Below, piece after piece: positions 46,905 to 59,472 of a stretch of DNA of 64,000 nucleotides; positions within the stretch are counted from its first letter, which is position 1; each line of letters begins with the position of its first letter. Made by a program: the position numbers and the translations under genes. Source of the stretch: Roseospira navarrensis (GTDB lineage: Bacteria > Pseudomonadota > Alphaproteobacteria > Rhodospirillales > Rhodospirillaceae); assembly GCF_009601025.1 (NCBI RefSeq), contig NZ_WIVE01000003.1, forward strand, positions 1 through 64,000, in the 5' to 3' direction. Under the pieces are notes generated by a model. That model worked only from the letters and a program-made list of their open reading frames with translations, made no database searches and had not been told where the DNA came from.

Positions 46905-47852
46905 ATGGACAAGATCCAGAAGGCGCTCGAAAAATCGTGGTTGGAGCGCGACAGGGACCAGGCGGCGCAGCGGCGGGAGGGATCGGCCCCGGCCCGGCCG
47001 TCCCCGCCCGTGAACGGCGTTCCCGCGACACGTCAGGGCTCCGCGCCGAGCCCGACCGTCCAGCAGCCGGTCCGCACCGGGCCGACCCGCTCGCCGATGC
47101 CGGTCCCGGCGGCCGACGAAACCGACCAGATCGCCGACATTTCCTACACCCAGACGCGCGTCAATCCGATCACGCCCAAGGGCCTGGAAAAACGACGCCT
47201 GATCGCCGGCCTGCCGCAGCATGCCTATGCCGATACCTTCCGCATCCTGCGCACCCGCGTCCTGCAGCGCATGGAGCAGAACGGATACCGGACGATCGGG
47301 GTGCTGAGTTCCGTCGGCCAGGAAGGCAAGAGCCTTGTCGCCAGCAACCTGGCCATCAGCCTGGCCAACATCCTGACCCGCACCGTCCTGCTGGTGGACC
47401 TTGACCTGCGCGCGCCCAGCATCCACACCTACTTCGGCGTCTCACCCGAACCGGGCCTGATGGGCTATCTGCGCGAAGGGCGCGCGTTGTCGGACTGCCT
47501 TGTCAACCCGGGCATCGACCGGCTGGTGCTGCTGCCCAACGGCCGGCCGGCCATCAACTCGGCCGAACTGCTGACCATGCCCCGCATGACCGGCCTGGCC
47601 AAGGAGTTGCGGGAGACCTATCGGGATCGCGTCATCATCTATGATCTGGCCCCCCTGCTGCACACGGACGACGCCCTGGCCTTCATGCACCACATCGACT
47701 GCTGCCTGATGGTGGCCAGCGAGGGGCGGACCACCGAGAACGAGCTGAAACAGGCGGTCAGCCTGCTCAAGGGGCACAAGCTGATCGGCACCGTCATGAA
47801 TCGGTCCACGGAGACCGCAAAGCACGTCAAGAAGAGCCGGGCCACCCGCTAG
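46905..47852 (+). CDS. Bacterial tyrosine kinase (CpsD/CapB family) for exopolysaccharide
   Basis: This 315-residue P-loop kinase partners with the chain-length protein upstream. Walker A is SSVGQEGKSLVASNLA, Walker A' is VLLVDLDLRAP and Walker B is VIIYDLAP. The N-terminus MDKIQKALEKSW resembles XrtA-locus autokinases. The C-terminus (NRSTETAKHVKKSRATR) lacks the tyrosine cluster that is normally autophosphorylated, so its control may differ. The ATG has GGAAGG upstream. The Pro-rich linker at residues 30-65 is not conserved. Confidence 0.88.
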   Translation: MDKIQKALEKSWLERDRDQAAQRREGSAPARPSPPVNGVPATRQGSAPSPTVQQPVRTGPTRSPMPVPAADETDQIADISYTQTRVNPITPKGLEKRRLIAGLPQHAYADTFRILRTRVLQRMEQNGYRTIGVLSSVGQEGKSLVASNLAISLANILTRTVLLVDLDLRAPSIHTYFGVSPEPGLMGYLREGRALSDCLVNPGIDRLVLLPNGRPAINSAELLTMPRMTGLAKELRETYRDRVIIYDLAPLLHTDDALAFMHHIDCCLMVASEGRTTENELKQAVSLLKGHKLIGTVMNRSTETAKHVKKSRATR

Positions 47853-47970
47853 GCCCGGCGCGCGCCGTCGGGTGCATCGGGACCCAGGGGGGAAAACGGC
47901 GGGGGGACGCGGCGCGGACCGGATCGCAGGGCGCCACCGCCGCCGTCGGGAGAGCCAGAAAGGTGGACTG

Positions 47971-48903
47971 ATGTACGCTTCGTTTTTCGGACTGCAGCGG
48001 AAACCGTTCTCGTTGCAGCCTGATGCTTCCTTCATGTACCTGGGGCGTCGGCACAAGCTGGCGTTTCACCTGCTGCAATACGGGCTGCTGGAGGAAACCT
48101 CGCTGACGGTCGTCACGGGCGAGATCGGGGCGGGCAAGACCACTCTCATCCAGTACCTGATGCGCAACATCCTGGCCGATGTGGAAATCGGCATCGTCAA
48201 CCACACCCACGCCAACTTCGGCCACATCATGCGCTCCATCGCCGGGGCGTTCGGCGTGACCTGCGGCGACAAGGACAATCCGACCCTCTACGAGGATTTC
48301 GTGGCGCACGTGGACGAGGTCCACGCCAGCGGCAAGCGCGCCGTCCTGGTGATCGACGAGGCCCAGAACCTGTCGATCGACACCCTGGAAGAGATGCGCA
48401 TGCTGCTGAACATCAACACCGGCGATCACTTCGTGCTGCAGGTGATCCTGGTCGGCCAGCCGCAGCTTCTCGACATGCTGAAGCGGCCGGAACTGACCCA
48501 GTTGGTGCAGCGCATCGGCATCAGCCACCACCTGGACAACCTGGACCTGCCCGAGACCATGGCCTACATCCGCCATCGCCTGCGGATGGCGGGGGCGGAG
48601 CGCGACATCTTCAACGATCTGGCCTGCGCGGCCGTGTACTACTTCTCCCAGGGCACGCCGCGGCTCATCAACCAGCTCTGCGACTTTTCACTGGTCTATG
48701 CCTTCAGCGACGACGAGGAGACGGTCACCTTCGAAACCGTCTTCGAGGTCGCCGATGCCCGCCTGGCGAGCGGCCTCAGCGCCTATCGGCATCTGCCGGA
48801 GGGCGACACGCCCGAGATGCTGAAACAGCGCCTGCTCCGGGACCTCTACCCCGACCACGACGTGCCCGAAAGCCAGCGGGCCGCCGGAGGCCGGGCGTCC
48901 TGA
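47971..48903 (+). CDS. ExeA/GspA-like AAA ATPase of exopolysaccharide loci
   Basis: This 310-residue ATPase has the start MYASFFGLQRKPFSLQPD typical of the ExeA family and XrtA-associated ATPases. Walker A is VVTGEIGAGKTTL, Walker B is AVLVIDEAQNLS, and GTPRLINQLCD lies in the lid. The family energises assembly or secretion complexes; here it is probably tied to the chain-length protein and kinase. It has no peptidoglycan-binding tail. The ATG follows AAGGTGG. Confidence 0.9.
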   Translation: MYASFFGLQRKPFSLQPDASFMYLGRRHKLAFHLLQYGLLEETSLTVVTGEIGAGKTTLIQYLMRNILADVEIGIVNHTHANFGHIMRSIAGAFGVTCGDKDNPTLYEDFVAHVDEVHASGKRAVLVIDEAQNLSIDTLEEMRMLLNINTGDHFVLQVILVGQPQLLDMLKRPELTQLVQRIGISHHLDNLDLPETMAYIRHRLRMAGAERDIFNDLACAAVYYFSQGTPRLINQLCDFSLVYAFSDDEETVTFETVFEVADARLASGLSAYRHLPEGDTPEMLKQRLLRDLYPDHDVPESQRAAGGRAS

Positions 48904-48937
48904 TCCGCCCCCGCGCCGCCCAGGTCAGCGGGTCCGT

Positions 48938-50428
48938 TCAGCGGGTGAGCGTGCGCCGCACCGCGTCGCGCCACCCCGCCAGCCGTCGCGCCCGCTCTTC
49001 CTCGGACATGGCGGCCTCGAACCGGCGATCCGGCCGCCATCCGGCGGCGAATCCCTCCATGTCCGGCCAGACCCCGGCCTTGTGCCCGGCCAGCCACGCC
49101 GCCCCCAGCGCCGTGGTTTCCAGCACCATGGGCCGGTCCACCGGCGCGCCCAGAAGATCGGCAAGGCGCTGCATGGTCCAGTCGCTGGCCACCATGCCGC
49201 CGTCCACGCGCAGCACGGTGCGCTCGCCCTCCACGGACCAGTCCTTGTGCATGGCCTCCAGCAGATCGGCGGTCTGGAAACACACGGACTCCAGCGCGGC
49301 GCGGGCCAGCTCGCGCGGCCCCGTGGCCCGACTGAGGCCGAACATCGCCCCCCGCGCATGCGGATCCCAGTGCGGCGCGCCCAGGCCGGTGAAGGCGGGC
49401 ACCAGATAGACCGCCTGCTCGGGGTCGGCCTCGGCCGCCAGGGGGCCGGACTGGTCGGCCCGCTCGATCAGGCCGAGCCCGTCACGCAGCCACTGCACCG
49501 CCGCCCCGGCGATGAAGATGGCCCCTTCCAGGGCGTAGGTGGTGGTGCCGTTCAGCCGATAGCCGATGGTGGTCAACAGGCGATTGGTCGAGGCCACCCG
49601 GTCCGTGCCCGTGTTGATGAGCGCGAAACAGCCGGTGCCGTAGGTGGATTTGATCATGCCCGGGCTGAAACAGGCCTGCCCGACCACGGCCGCCTGCTGG
49701 TCCCCGGCCACACCCAGGATCGGCACGCCGGTGCCCAGGATGGCGGGATCGGTGGTGCCGAAGTCGGCGGCGCAGTCCAGCACCTCCGGCAGCAGCGCAC
49801 GCGGGATATCGAGCGCGCGCAAGAGGTCGTCGTCCCAGTCGCCGCGCGCGATGTCGTACAGCATGGAGCGCGACGCGTTGGTGGCGTCCGTGACATGGCG
49901 GCGGCCGCCGGTCAGGTTCCAGATCAGCCAGGAATCCACCGTGCCGAAGGCCAGGTGTCCGGCCTCGGCCTTTGCCCGCGCGCCCTCCACCGTGTCGAGC
50001 AGCCACGCGATCTTGCTGCCCGAGAAGTAGGGATCGATGATGAGCCCGGTCCGCTCGGTGATAAGGTGTTCCAGCCCCTCGGCGTCGTAGCGCGCGCACA
50101 GATCGGCGGTGCGGCGGTCCTGCCAGACCAGCGCCCGATGGATCGGCTGGCCGGTCTCCCGGTCCCAGATCAGCGTGGTCTCGCGCTGGTTGGTGATGCC
50201 GATGCCCGCGATGTCGCCGGCGGACAGCCCCGCGTCGGCCAGCGCGAGGCGCATGGTCTCCACCGTCGTGGTCCACAGGTCGGCCGGTTCGTGCTCCACC
50301 CAGCCGGAGCGCGGGAAGTGCTGCGTGAACTCCTGCTGCCCGACCCCGACGACGGCATATCGATCATTGAACACGATCGACCGGGTCGAGGTGGTTCCCT
50401 GGTCGATCGCCAGCACGTAGCCGCTCAT
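48938..50428 (-). CDS. glpK: Glycerol kinase
   Basis: This 496-residue enzyme phosphorylates glycerol with ATP. The FGGY fold begins [20 protein letters not shown]; the glycerol-binding [10 protein letters not shown] and [14 protein letters not shown] follow, with the nucleotide loops [13 protein letters not shown] and [12 protein letters not shown]. The start at MSGYVLA is preferred over an ATG 30 bases earlier. It is third in glpR-glpD-glpK, separated from glpD by a long inverted repeat, and convergent with the exopolysaccharide ATPase gene. Confidence 0.97.
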   Translation of the reverse strand: MSGYVLAIDQGTTSTRSIVFNDRYAVVGVGQQEFTQHFPRSGWVEHEPADLWTTTVETMRLALADAGLSAGDIAGIGITNQRETTLIWDRETGQPIHRALVWQDRRTADLCARYDAEGLEHLITERTGLIIDPYFSGSKIAWLLDTVEGARAKAEAGHLAFGTVDSWLIWNLTGGRRHVTDATNASRSMLYDIARGDWDDDLLRALDIPRALLPEVLDCAADFGTTDPAILGTGVPILGVAGDQQAAVVGQACFSPGMIKSTYGTGCFALINTGTDRVASTNRLLTTIGYRLNGTTTYALEGAIFIAGAAVQWLRDGLGLIERADQSGPLAAEADPEQAVYLVPAFTGLGAPHWDPHARGAMFGLSRATGPRELARAALESVCFQTADLLEAMHKDWSVEGERTVLRVDGGMVASDWTMQRLADLLGAPVDRPMVLETTALGAAWLAGHKAGVWPDMEGFAAGWRPDRRFEAAMSEEERARRLAGWRDAVRRTLTR

Positions 50429-50468
50429 GACGCTCTCCCCTGTGTGACTTTTTTCCATGCGGCGCCGC

Positions 50469-50530
50469 CCCTCTCCCCCACCCGGCCACCCACAGGTTAC
50501 TGGCGTTGGGTGGCCGGGTCGGGGAGAGGG
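50469..50530. repeat. Long inverted repeat between glpD and glpK (copy 1)
   Basis: Two 23-base arms (50469-50491 and 50508-50530) match with one mismatch around a 16-base loop. The arm sequence CCCTCTCCCCCACCCGGCC recurs at 56137-56219. The hairpin would separate glpK from glpD in the transcript. Confidence 0.85.
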
Positions 50531-50572
50531 CCGGCCACGGGTGTCTTTGGTCCTCGGTAGAGGCCATTGGCA

Positions 50573-52108
50573 TCAGGGCGCGGCGGCGCCCCCCGCCGGG
50601 TCACTCTGCCGCATCTGCCGCATCCAGTCATCCAGCGCCGCCGCCTGACCGGAGGACAGCCGCAGGCCCAGCTTGGAGCGCCGCCACAGCACGTCCTCGG
50701 CCGTGCGCGCCCATTCCCGGTCGATCAGGTGGCGCACCTCGGCCTCGTACAGATCGGCCCCGAACCAGCGGCCCAGATCCTCCACCACCCGGGCCTGACG
50801 CAGGATCCCGGGGGTCATGGTGCCGTAGTTGCGGGCGAGGCGGCGCACCAGCGTCTCGGGCAGGTCGGGATAGGCGCCGGACAGGGCGAGAACCAGCGCC
50901 TCGAACCCGTCCATGGGGAAGGCCCCACCCGGCAGCGGCTGCTCGCGGGTCCAGGGACCGCCACGCTTGTCCAGCCGGGCCTCGATCTCCGACAGCATGG
51001 ATTCGGCGAGCCGACGATACGTGGTGATCTTGCCGCCGAAGATGTTGAGCAGCGCCGGCCCGGCGCCGGGGTCGGCCTTCAGCACGTAATCGCGCGTCGC
51101 CTCCTGCGCCTTGCCGGCGCCGTCGTCGAACAGCGGGCGGACCCCCGAATAGCTCCAGACCACCTGATCGGGCCTGACCGGCGCCTTGAAGTACGCCCCG
51201 GCCGCCTCGCACAGATAGGCGATCTCCGCCGCCGAGATGTGCGCGGCCCCGGGGTCGCCGGTGTACTCCTGGTCGGTGGTCCCGATCAGGGTGAAGTCCT
51301 GCTCGTAGGGAATGGCGAAGATGATGCGTTGATCCGGGTTCTGGAAGATGTAGCAGCGGTCGTGGTCGAACAGGCGCGGCACCACGATGTGGCTGCCCTG
51401 CACCAGCCGGACGTTGTGGGCGTCGTTGCGCCCGAGCGGCCCGCGCAGCACACCGTCCACCCAGGGACCGGCGGCGTTCACCACCAGCCGCGCGGTCACG
51501 GTCCGGTCGCTCCCCGCCTCGCGGTCGCGCAGGCGGATGGTCCAGCGCCCGCCCTCGCGCGCGAGTCCGACGCACGCGGTCCGCACCATGATCGCGGCCC
51601 CCCGGTCGGCCGCATCGCGGGCGTTCAGGACCGTCAGCCGAGCGTCCTGCACCCAGCAGTCGGAATACTCGAACGCCGTCACCAGATCGTCTCGCAGGGG
51701 GGTCCCGGCCGGGTCCTTGCGCAGATTGAGCGTGCGCGTGCCCGGCAGTTGCTGGCGGCCGCCCAGGTTGTCGTACAGGACCAGCCCCAGGCGCAGCAGC
51801 CACTTCGGCCGCATGCCGCGCGAATGGGGCAGCACGAACCGCAGCGGCCAGATGATGTGCGGGGCCGCGCGCCACAGCACCTCGCGTTCCAACAGGGCCT
51901 CGCGCACCAGCCGGAACTCGTAGTGCTCCAGATAGCGCAGTCCGCCGTGAATCAGCTTGGTGGACCACGACGACGTGCCGCTGGCCAGATCGTTCATTTC
52001 GCACAGCCCGACGGAATACCCGCGCCCCACGGCGTCGCGGGCGATGCCGGCGCCGTTGATGCCGCCGCCGATGATGAAGACATCGAAATCGGCTGATGGG
52101 TCGGTCAT
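50573..52108 (-). CDS. glpD: Glycerol-3-phosphate dehydrogenase (FAD, aerobic)
   Basis: This 511-residue flavoenzyme oxidises glycerol 3-phosphate to dihydroxyacetone phosphate and feeds electrons to quinone at the inner membrane. The FAD motif DVFIIGGGINGAGIARDA is at the N-terminus, followed by LASGTSSWSTKLIHGGLRYL, TRLVVNAAGPWVD and the C-terminal EVRHLIDREWARTAEDVLWR. The ATG overlaps the glpR stop (ATGA); a longer frame would read into glpR. Length is normal. Confidence 0.97.
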   Translation of the reverse strand: MTDPSADFDVFIIGGGINGAGIARDAVGRGYSVGLCEMNDLASGTSSWSTKLIHGGLRYLEHYEFRLVREALLEREVLWRAAPHIIWPLRFVLPHSRGMRPKWLLRLGLVLYDNLGGRQQLPGTRTLNLRKDPAGTPLRDDLVTAFEYSDCWVQDARLTVLNARDAADRGAAIMVRTACVGLAREGGRWTIRLRDREAGSDRTVTARLVVNAAGPWVDGVLRGPLGRNDAHNVRLVQGSHIVVPRLFDHDRCYIFQNPDQRIIFAIPYEQDFTLIGTTDQEYTGDPGAAHISAAEIAYLCEAAGAYFKAPVRPDQVVWSYSGVRPLFDDGAGKAQEATRDYVLKADPGAGPALLNIFGGKITTYRRLAESMLSEIEARLDKRGGPWTREQPLPGGAFPMDGFEALVLALSGAYPDLPETLVRRLARNYGTMTPGILRQARVVEDLGRWFGADLYEAEVRHLIDREWARTAEDVLWRRSKLGLRLSSGQAAALDDWMRQMRQSDPAGGAAAP

Positions 52109-52902
52109 GGCGTCGGGTCCTCCTCGGTGTCGGCGACCTCCACCCGCACGCCGCTGTCGGCGCACAGGTCCAGGACGGCGTCCGGCGGGGGCCGGTCGGT
52201 GACGAAGATGTCCACGTCCGTCAACCGGGCGATCCGCACCGGGGCCGTGCGCTCGAACTTCATGGCATCGGCGACCAGGATGGTCCGGCGGGCGTGCGTC
52301 AGGATGGTGCGCGCGGCGTGGACCTCGGCGTGGTCGTAGTCCAGCACCGTGCCGTCCTCCGGGTCGATGGCCGAGGCCCCGATGACGGCGTAGTCCACCT
52401 TGAAGCCGGACAGAAACTCGACCGTGGCGTCCCCGACAATGCCGCCGTCGAAGGCCCGCAGCGTGCCGCCGGCGATCATCACGCGGACCCCCGGCGCGTC
52501 GCGCAGGATGTTGACCACGTTCAGGTTGTTGGTCACGACCATCAGGCCGTCGTGGGCGCGCAGCGCCATCGCCACCTGCTCGGTGGTGGTGCCGATGTTC
52601 AGGATAGCGGAGCTGTTGTTCGGAATCAGCGCGCCGACCCGAAGGCCGATGCGGCGCTTGGCGTCGGCGGCCATGCCGCGCCGCGCATCGTACCGCAGGT
52701 TCGAGGCCCCGGTGGGGAACATGGCGCCGCCGTGAATGCGCTTCAGAAGCTGGCGGTCGCACAGCTCGTTCAGGTCCTTGCGAATGGTCTGGGGGGTCAC
52801 GCCGAATCGGCCGGAGAGGTCATCCACCGTCACGCGCCCTTCGCGCCGCGCGATGTCCAGGATGCCCGACTGTCTCGGCGAAGTGATGTCCAGATCGCGC
52901 AC
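52105..52902 (-). CDS. glpR: DeoR-family repressor of glycerol genes
   Basis: This 265-residue regulator has an N-terminal HTH (VDDLSGRFGVTPQTIRKDLN) and a sugar-phosphate sensor domain (NIGTTTEQVAMAL, AGGTLRAFDGGIVG, ILVADAMKFERTAPV). By family and context it should repress the glp genes until glycerol 3-phosphate binds. Gene order glpR-glpD-glpK on one strand and the ABC transporter on the other places it to control both from the shared gap. Confidence 0.94.
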   Translation of the reverse strand: MRDLDITSPRQSGILDIARREGRVTVDDLSGRFGVTPQTIRKDLNELCDRQLLKRIHGGAMFPTGASNLRYDARRGMAADAKRRIGLRVGALIPNNSSAILNIGTTTEQVAMALRAHDGLMVVTNNLNVVNILRDAPGVRVMIAGGTLRAFDGGIVGDATVEFLSGFKVDYAVIGASAIDPEDGTVLDYDHAEVHAARTILTHARRTILVADAMKFERTAPVRIARLTDVDIFVTDRPPPDAVLDLCADSGVRVEVADTEEDPTP

Positions 52903-53085
52903 GACGACGGCTCCGCTGGGGACTTTCGGTCAAGGGCGGACGGTGGCCGCGGGCGCATCCCGCGGCGCGGAATCCCGCGCTTCGATCACCATCCGCTTTC
53001 ACTTGCCCGCCGATTTGGACTCGCATCGGCGCGCATGGGTCAGATTGTTGCGGAAAAATTTGCGGTGGACAATGAAAATGTCGCC

Positions 53086-53114
53086 TTGACGTTCGTTTGG
53101 TTTCGCTTGATGAT
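53086..53114 (+). promoter_or_regulatory. Candidate promoter and GlpR operator of the glycerol transporter
   Basis: TTGACG (53086-53091) and GATGAT (53109-53114) are 17 bases apart. The spacer contains the direct repeat TTCGTTTGGTTTCGCTT, the kind of TTTCG repeat bound by DeoR-type repressors. A repressor there would block polymerase. Confidence 0.5.
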
Positions 53115-53155
53115 CCGTTGCTGTCCCATAACAGAAAACCTTCGGGAGGAACGGG

Positions 53156-54892
<1,737 letters not shown>

Positions 54893-54916
54893 TCGCCCGG
54901 ATGCCTGCCTGACCCC

Positions 54917-54955
54917 GGGAGCGCGCGCCCGTCCTCGCGACGGGTGCGCGCCCCC
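54917..54955 (+). terminator. Intercistronic hairpin after glpV
   Basis: The segments 54917-54933 and 54939-54955 pair over 16 of 17 positions, including one G-U, around a 5-base loop. No T-run follows, so it probably stabilises or attenuates the transcript so that the binding protein is made in excess, as known for many ABC operons. Confidence 0.6.
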
Positions 54956-55030
54956 GGCCCCCTCTCCCGCCCTCCCCGCGCATCGCGGAGGGACTGCGGG
55001 GCGCACGGACCGCATAGGGTCACCGGAACC

Positions 55031-56098
55031 ATGTCACTTGAGTTGAAGGGCGTGACCAAGCGGGTGGGCGCGGAGACGCACATCCACCCGACCGACCTCA
55101 CGCTTGAGCACGGCGTGTTCAATATCCTGCTGGGCACCACCGGGTCCGGCAAGACGACCCTGATGCAGTTGATGGCCGGCCTGGAACGCCCCACCGAGGG
55201 CGAAGTCTGGTTCGACGGCGCCGATGTCACCGGCATGGCGGTGCAGAAGCGCAACGTTTCGATGGTCCACCAGCAGTTCATCAACTACCCGAACATGTCG
55301 GTGTATGAGAACATCGCCTCCCCGCTGCGCGTCGCCCGCCTGTCGAAGGGCGAGATCACCGCGCGGGTCGAGCGCATGGCCGATCTGATGAAGCTGACCC
55401 CCATGCTGGGCCGACGCCCGGTCGAGCTGTCCGGCGGCCAGCAGCAGCGCTGCGCCATGGCGCGCGCCCTGGTCAAGGACGCCAGCCTCGTTTTGCTCGA
55501 CGAGCCGCTGGCCAACCTGGATTTCAAGCTGCGCGAAGAGCTGCGCGACGAGCTGCCGCGCCTGTTCGCGGACCGCCGCTGCGTGGTGGTCTACGCCACC
55601 ACCGAGCCGGTCGAGGCCCTGCTGTTCGCCGGCAACACCGCCACCCTGCATGAAGGCCACGTGGCCCAGTTCGGCCCCACGGGCGAGGTCTACCGCCGCC
55701 CCCGCACGATCACCAGCGCCCAGGTGTTCTCGGAACCGCCGATGAACACCGCACCCATCGTCAAAGAGGGCGACACCTTCCGGCTGTACGACGGGACGGA
55801 ATGGCCTGCGTCCGCCGCCGGGGCCACGCTGGCCGACGGCGAGTACGTGTTCGGCATCCGGCCCCACCACGTCACCCTGACGCCGACGGGCGCGCACCCG
55901 GTGGCCATCGAGGGCATGGTTCTGGTCTCGGAGTTGAGCGGCTCGGAAACCGTCATTCATTTCCGCCACCGCGCCGAGACCTGGGTGTCCCAGTCGCACG
56001 GCATTCACGCGGTCCCGGTGGGCGAGGTCGCCGGGCTGCACATGGATGTCGCCCAGGGCCTGTACTTCGACCGATCCGGCGAACGGATCGGGTTTTGA
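55031..56098 (+). CDS. glpS: Glycerol ABC transporter ATPase GlpS
   Basis: This 355-residue ATPase drives glycerol import as half of a GlpS-GlpT pair. It has Walker A GTTGSGKTT, Q-loop MVHQQF, full signature VELSGGQQQR and Walker B LVLLDEPLANLD. At the switch position the usual His is replaced by Thr191 (YATTEPVEA, where MalK has VTHDQVEA). The C-terminal TOBE domain (EYVFGIRPHHVTL) is present. Together with the degenerate signature of GlpT this leaves one of the two ATP sites defective. Confidence 0.93.
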   Translation: MSLELKGVTKRVGAETHIHPTDLTLEHGVFNILLGTTGSGKTTLMQLMAGLERPTEGEVWFDGADVTGMAVQKRNVSMVHQQFINYPNMSVYENIASPLRVARLSKGEITARVERMADLMKLTPMLGRRPVELSGGQQQRCAMARALVKDASLVLLDEPLANLDFKLREELRDELPRLFADRRCVVVYATTEPVEALLFAGNTATLHEGHVAQFGPTGEVYRRPRTITSAQVFSEPPMNTAPIVKEGDTFRLYDGTEWPASAAGATLADGEYVFGIRPHHVTLTPTGAHPVAIEGMVLVSELSGSETVIHFRHRAETWVSQSHGIHAVPVGEVAGLHMDVAQGLYFDRSGERIGF

Positions 56099-56136
56099 AC
56101 CCAACGGCCTCTGACGAGGACCGTTGGACTCCGTGG

Positions 56137-56219
56137 CCGGCCCTCTCCCCCACCCGGCCACCCCCCATTCTTATCTTGGGGATACTCGCGTTGGGTGGCC
56201 GGGTGGGGGAGAGGGCCGG
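56137..56219. repeat. Perfect 27-bp inverted repeat between glpS and glpT (copy 2)
   Basis: The arms at 56137-56163 and 56193-56219 are exact reverse complements around a 29-base loop. Their core matches the repeat between glpD and glpK at about 22 bases. A hairpin this strong within an operon should affect RNA stability or read-through. Confidence 0.9.
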
Positions 56220-56282
56220 TGCCGAAGAGGCGGGTGAGTCTCACTCACCCGCCAACCAGATGACACCGCTTTCGGGGGGTTC

Positions 56283-57394
56283 ATGGCAAAGATCACGTTG
56301 TCCGACCTGCGGCACTCGTACGCAGCCCGCCCGATCCGGGATGACGACTGGGCGCTGAAGCACCTGGACGTCGAATGGCGGGACGGCGGCGCCTACGCGC
56401 TGCTCGGGCCGTCGGGCTGCGGCAAGACGACGCTGCTCAACATCATTTCCGGCCTGTTGCGGCCCAGCCATGGGCGCGTGCTGTTCGACGACCGGGACGT
56501 GACCGACCTGCCGCCCGACCAGCGTCACATCGCCCAGGTGTTCCAGTTCCCGGTGATCTACGACACCATGACCGTGGGCCAGAATCTGGCCTTTCCCCTA
56601 CGCAACCGGGGTGTGGACGAGGCCACGGTAAAGGCGCGCGTGGCCGAGATCGGCGAGATGCTGGAACTGTCCGGCATGCTGGACAAGCGCGCCAAGAACC
56701 TGACGGCAGACGGCAAGCAGAAGATCTCGCTGGGGCGCGGGCTGGTGCGCGAGGACGTCAACGTCATCATGTTCGACGAGCCGCTGACGGTGATCGACCC
56801 GCACCTGAAATGGCAGCTCCGCTCCAAGCTGAAGGAGCTGCACCAGCGCGTGCGGCGGACCATGATCTATGTCACCCACGACCAGACGGAGGCCCTGACC
56901 TTCGCCGATCAGGTGGTGGTGATGAACATGGGCGAGGTGGTCCAGATCGGCACCCCCGTGGACCTGTTCGAGCGGCCCCAACACACGTTCGTCGGCCACT
57001 TCATCGGCTCGCCGGGCATGAATGTGGTGCCCTGCGGCATCGCGGGCGGACAGGCGACCGTCGCCGGCCACACCATCCCGGTCGCCAATCCCGTCGCCGC
57101 CGGGGACGTGCGCGGCCGGATCGAAATGGGTGTGCGGCCGGAGTTCATCGCCTTCGACCCCGGCGGGCTGCCGGTGGACATCGTCAAGGTCAGCGACGCC
57201 GGCCGGTTCCGCATCGTGGACACCCGCCTGGGCGATCACAGCGTCAAGGTGCTGGTGGACGAGGGCACCGAGATCCCCGCCGACGGCGCGCGCATCGTCC
57301 TGCGGACCGACAACACGCGGCTGTATGCCGACGGCTGGATGATCGGCGCGGGCCGGGACGCCGGGCGGGGGGATGCCGGACAGGGAGACGTCGC

Positions 57395-57398
<4 letters not shown>
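56283..57398 (+). CDS. glpT: Glycerol ABC transporter ATPase GlpT
   Basis: This 371-residue ATPase is the partner of GlpS. Walker A GPSGCGKTT, Q-loop VFQFPV, Walker B VIMFDEPLTVIDP and switch His in YVTHDQTEAL are normal. The signature is degenerate: NLTADGKQKISL replaces LSGGQ (about residue 140). A TOBE domain (GRIEMGVRPEFIAF) follows. It overlaps the permease start by ATGA. The symbol follows Rhizobium use and is not the E. coli glycerol-3-phosphate antiporter GlpT. Confidence 0.93.
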
Positions 57399-58258
<860 letters not shown>

Positions 58259-58271
58259 GGGAGCCCGGATC

Positions 58272-59072
<801 letters not shown>

Positions 59073-59103
59073 GCGGGACGATCATGCCAGGGGAGACACC
59101 GCA

Positions 59104-59385
59104 ATGGGACTGAGCTGGATGGCCTGGACATGGCCGACCGCCGCCTTCTTTCTGTTCATCGCCGCCGCCATCGCGACCATGGGCATCTGGGAGGTATTCG
59201 AGCCGGGCGGCGGCCCCCGGCGCGGGGTGTTCGGCCTGGACACCACCCGGGGCGACCGCCTGTTCATCACCCTGGTGGGCAGCGCGTTCATCTTCCTGGG
59301 CTGGCTGGCGTTCTACGGCACGCCTCTGTGGGGCGGACTGGCCATCGCCATCACCTGGGCCGTGTTCGTGTTCTGGAAGGTGTAG
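59104..59385 (+). CDS. glpU: Small membrane protein GlpU (DUF2160)
   Basis: This 93-residue protein has three hydrophobic helices (WTWPTAAFFLFIAAAIATMG, RLFITLVGSAFIFLGWLAFY and GGLAIAITWAVFVFW) joined by a Gly/Arg-rich loop. It matches DUF2160, known as GlpU beside Rhizobium-type glycerol transporters, of unknown role. The gap after glpQ is 31 bases. Confidence 0.85.
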   Translation: MGLSWMAWTWPTAAFFLFIAAAIATMGIWEVFEPGGGPRRGVFGLDTTRGDRLFITLVGSAFIFLGWLAFYGTPLWGGLAIAITWAVFVFWKV

Positions 59386-59472
59386 GCGCCGCTCCACCCG
59401 CCTGCCTCTGGCCTCGCGCCGCCGGGCATGCGACAAAGCGGACCGTCGCGACCCGCCGCCCAGAGGACCCCC

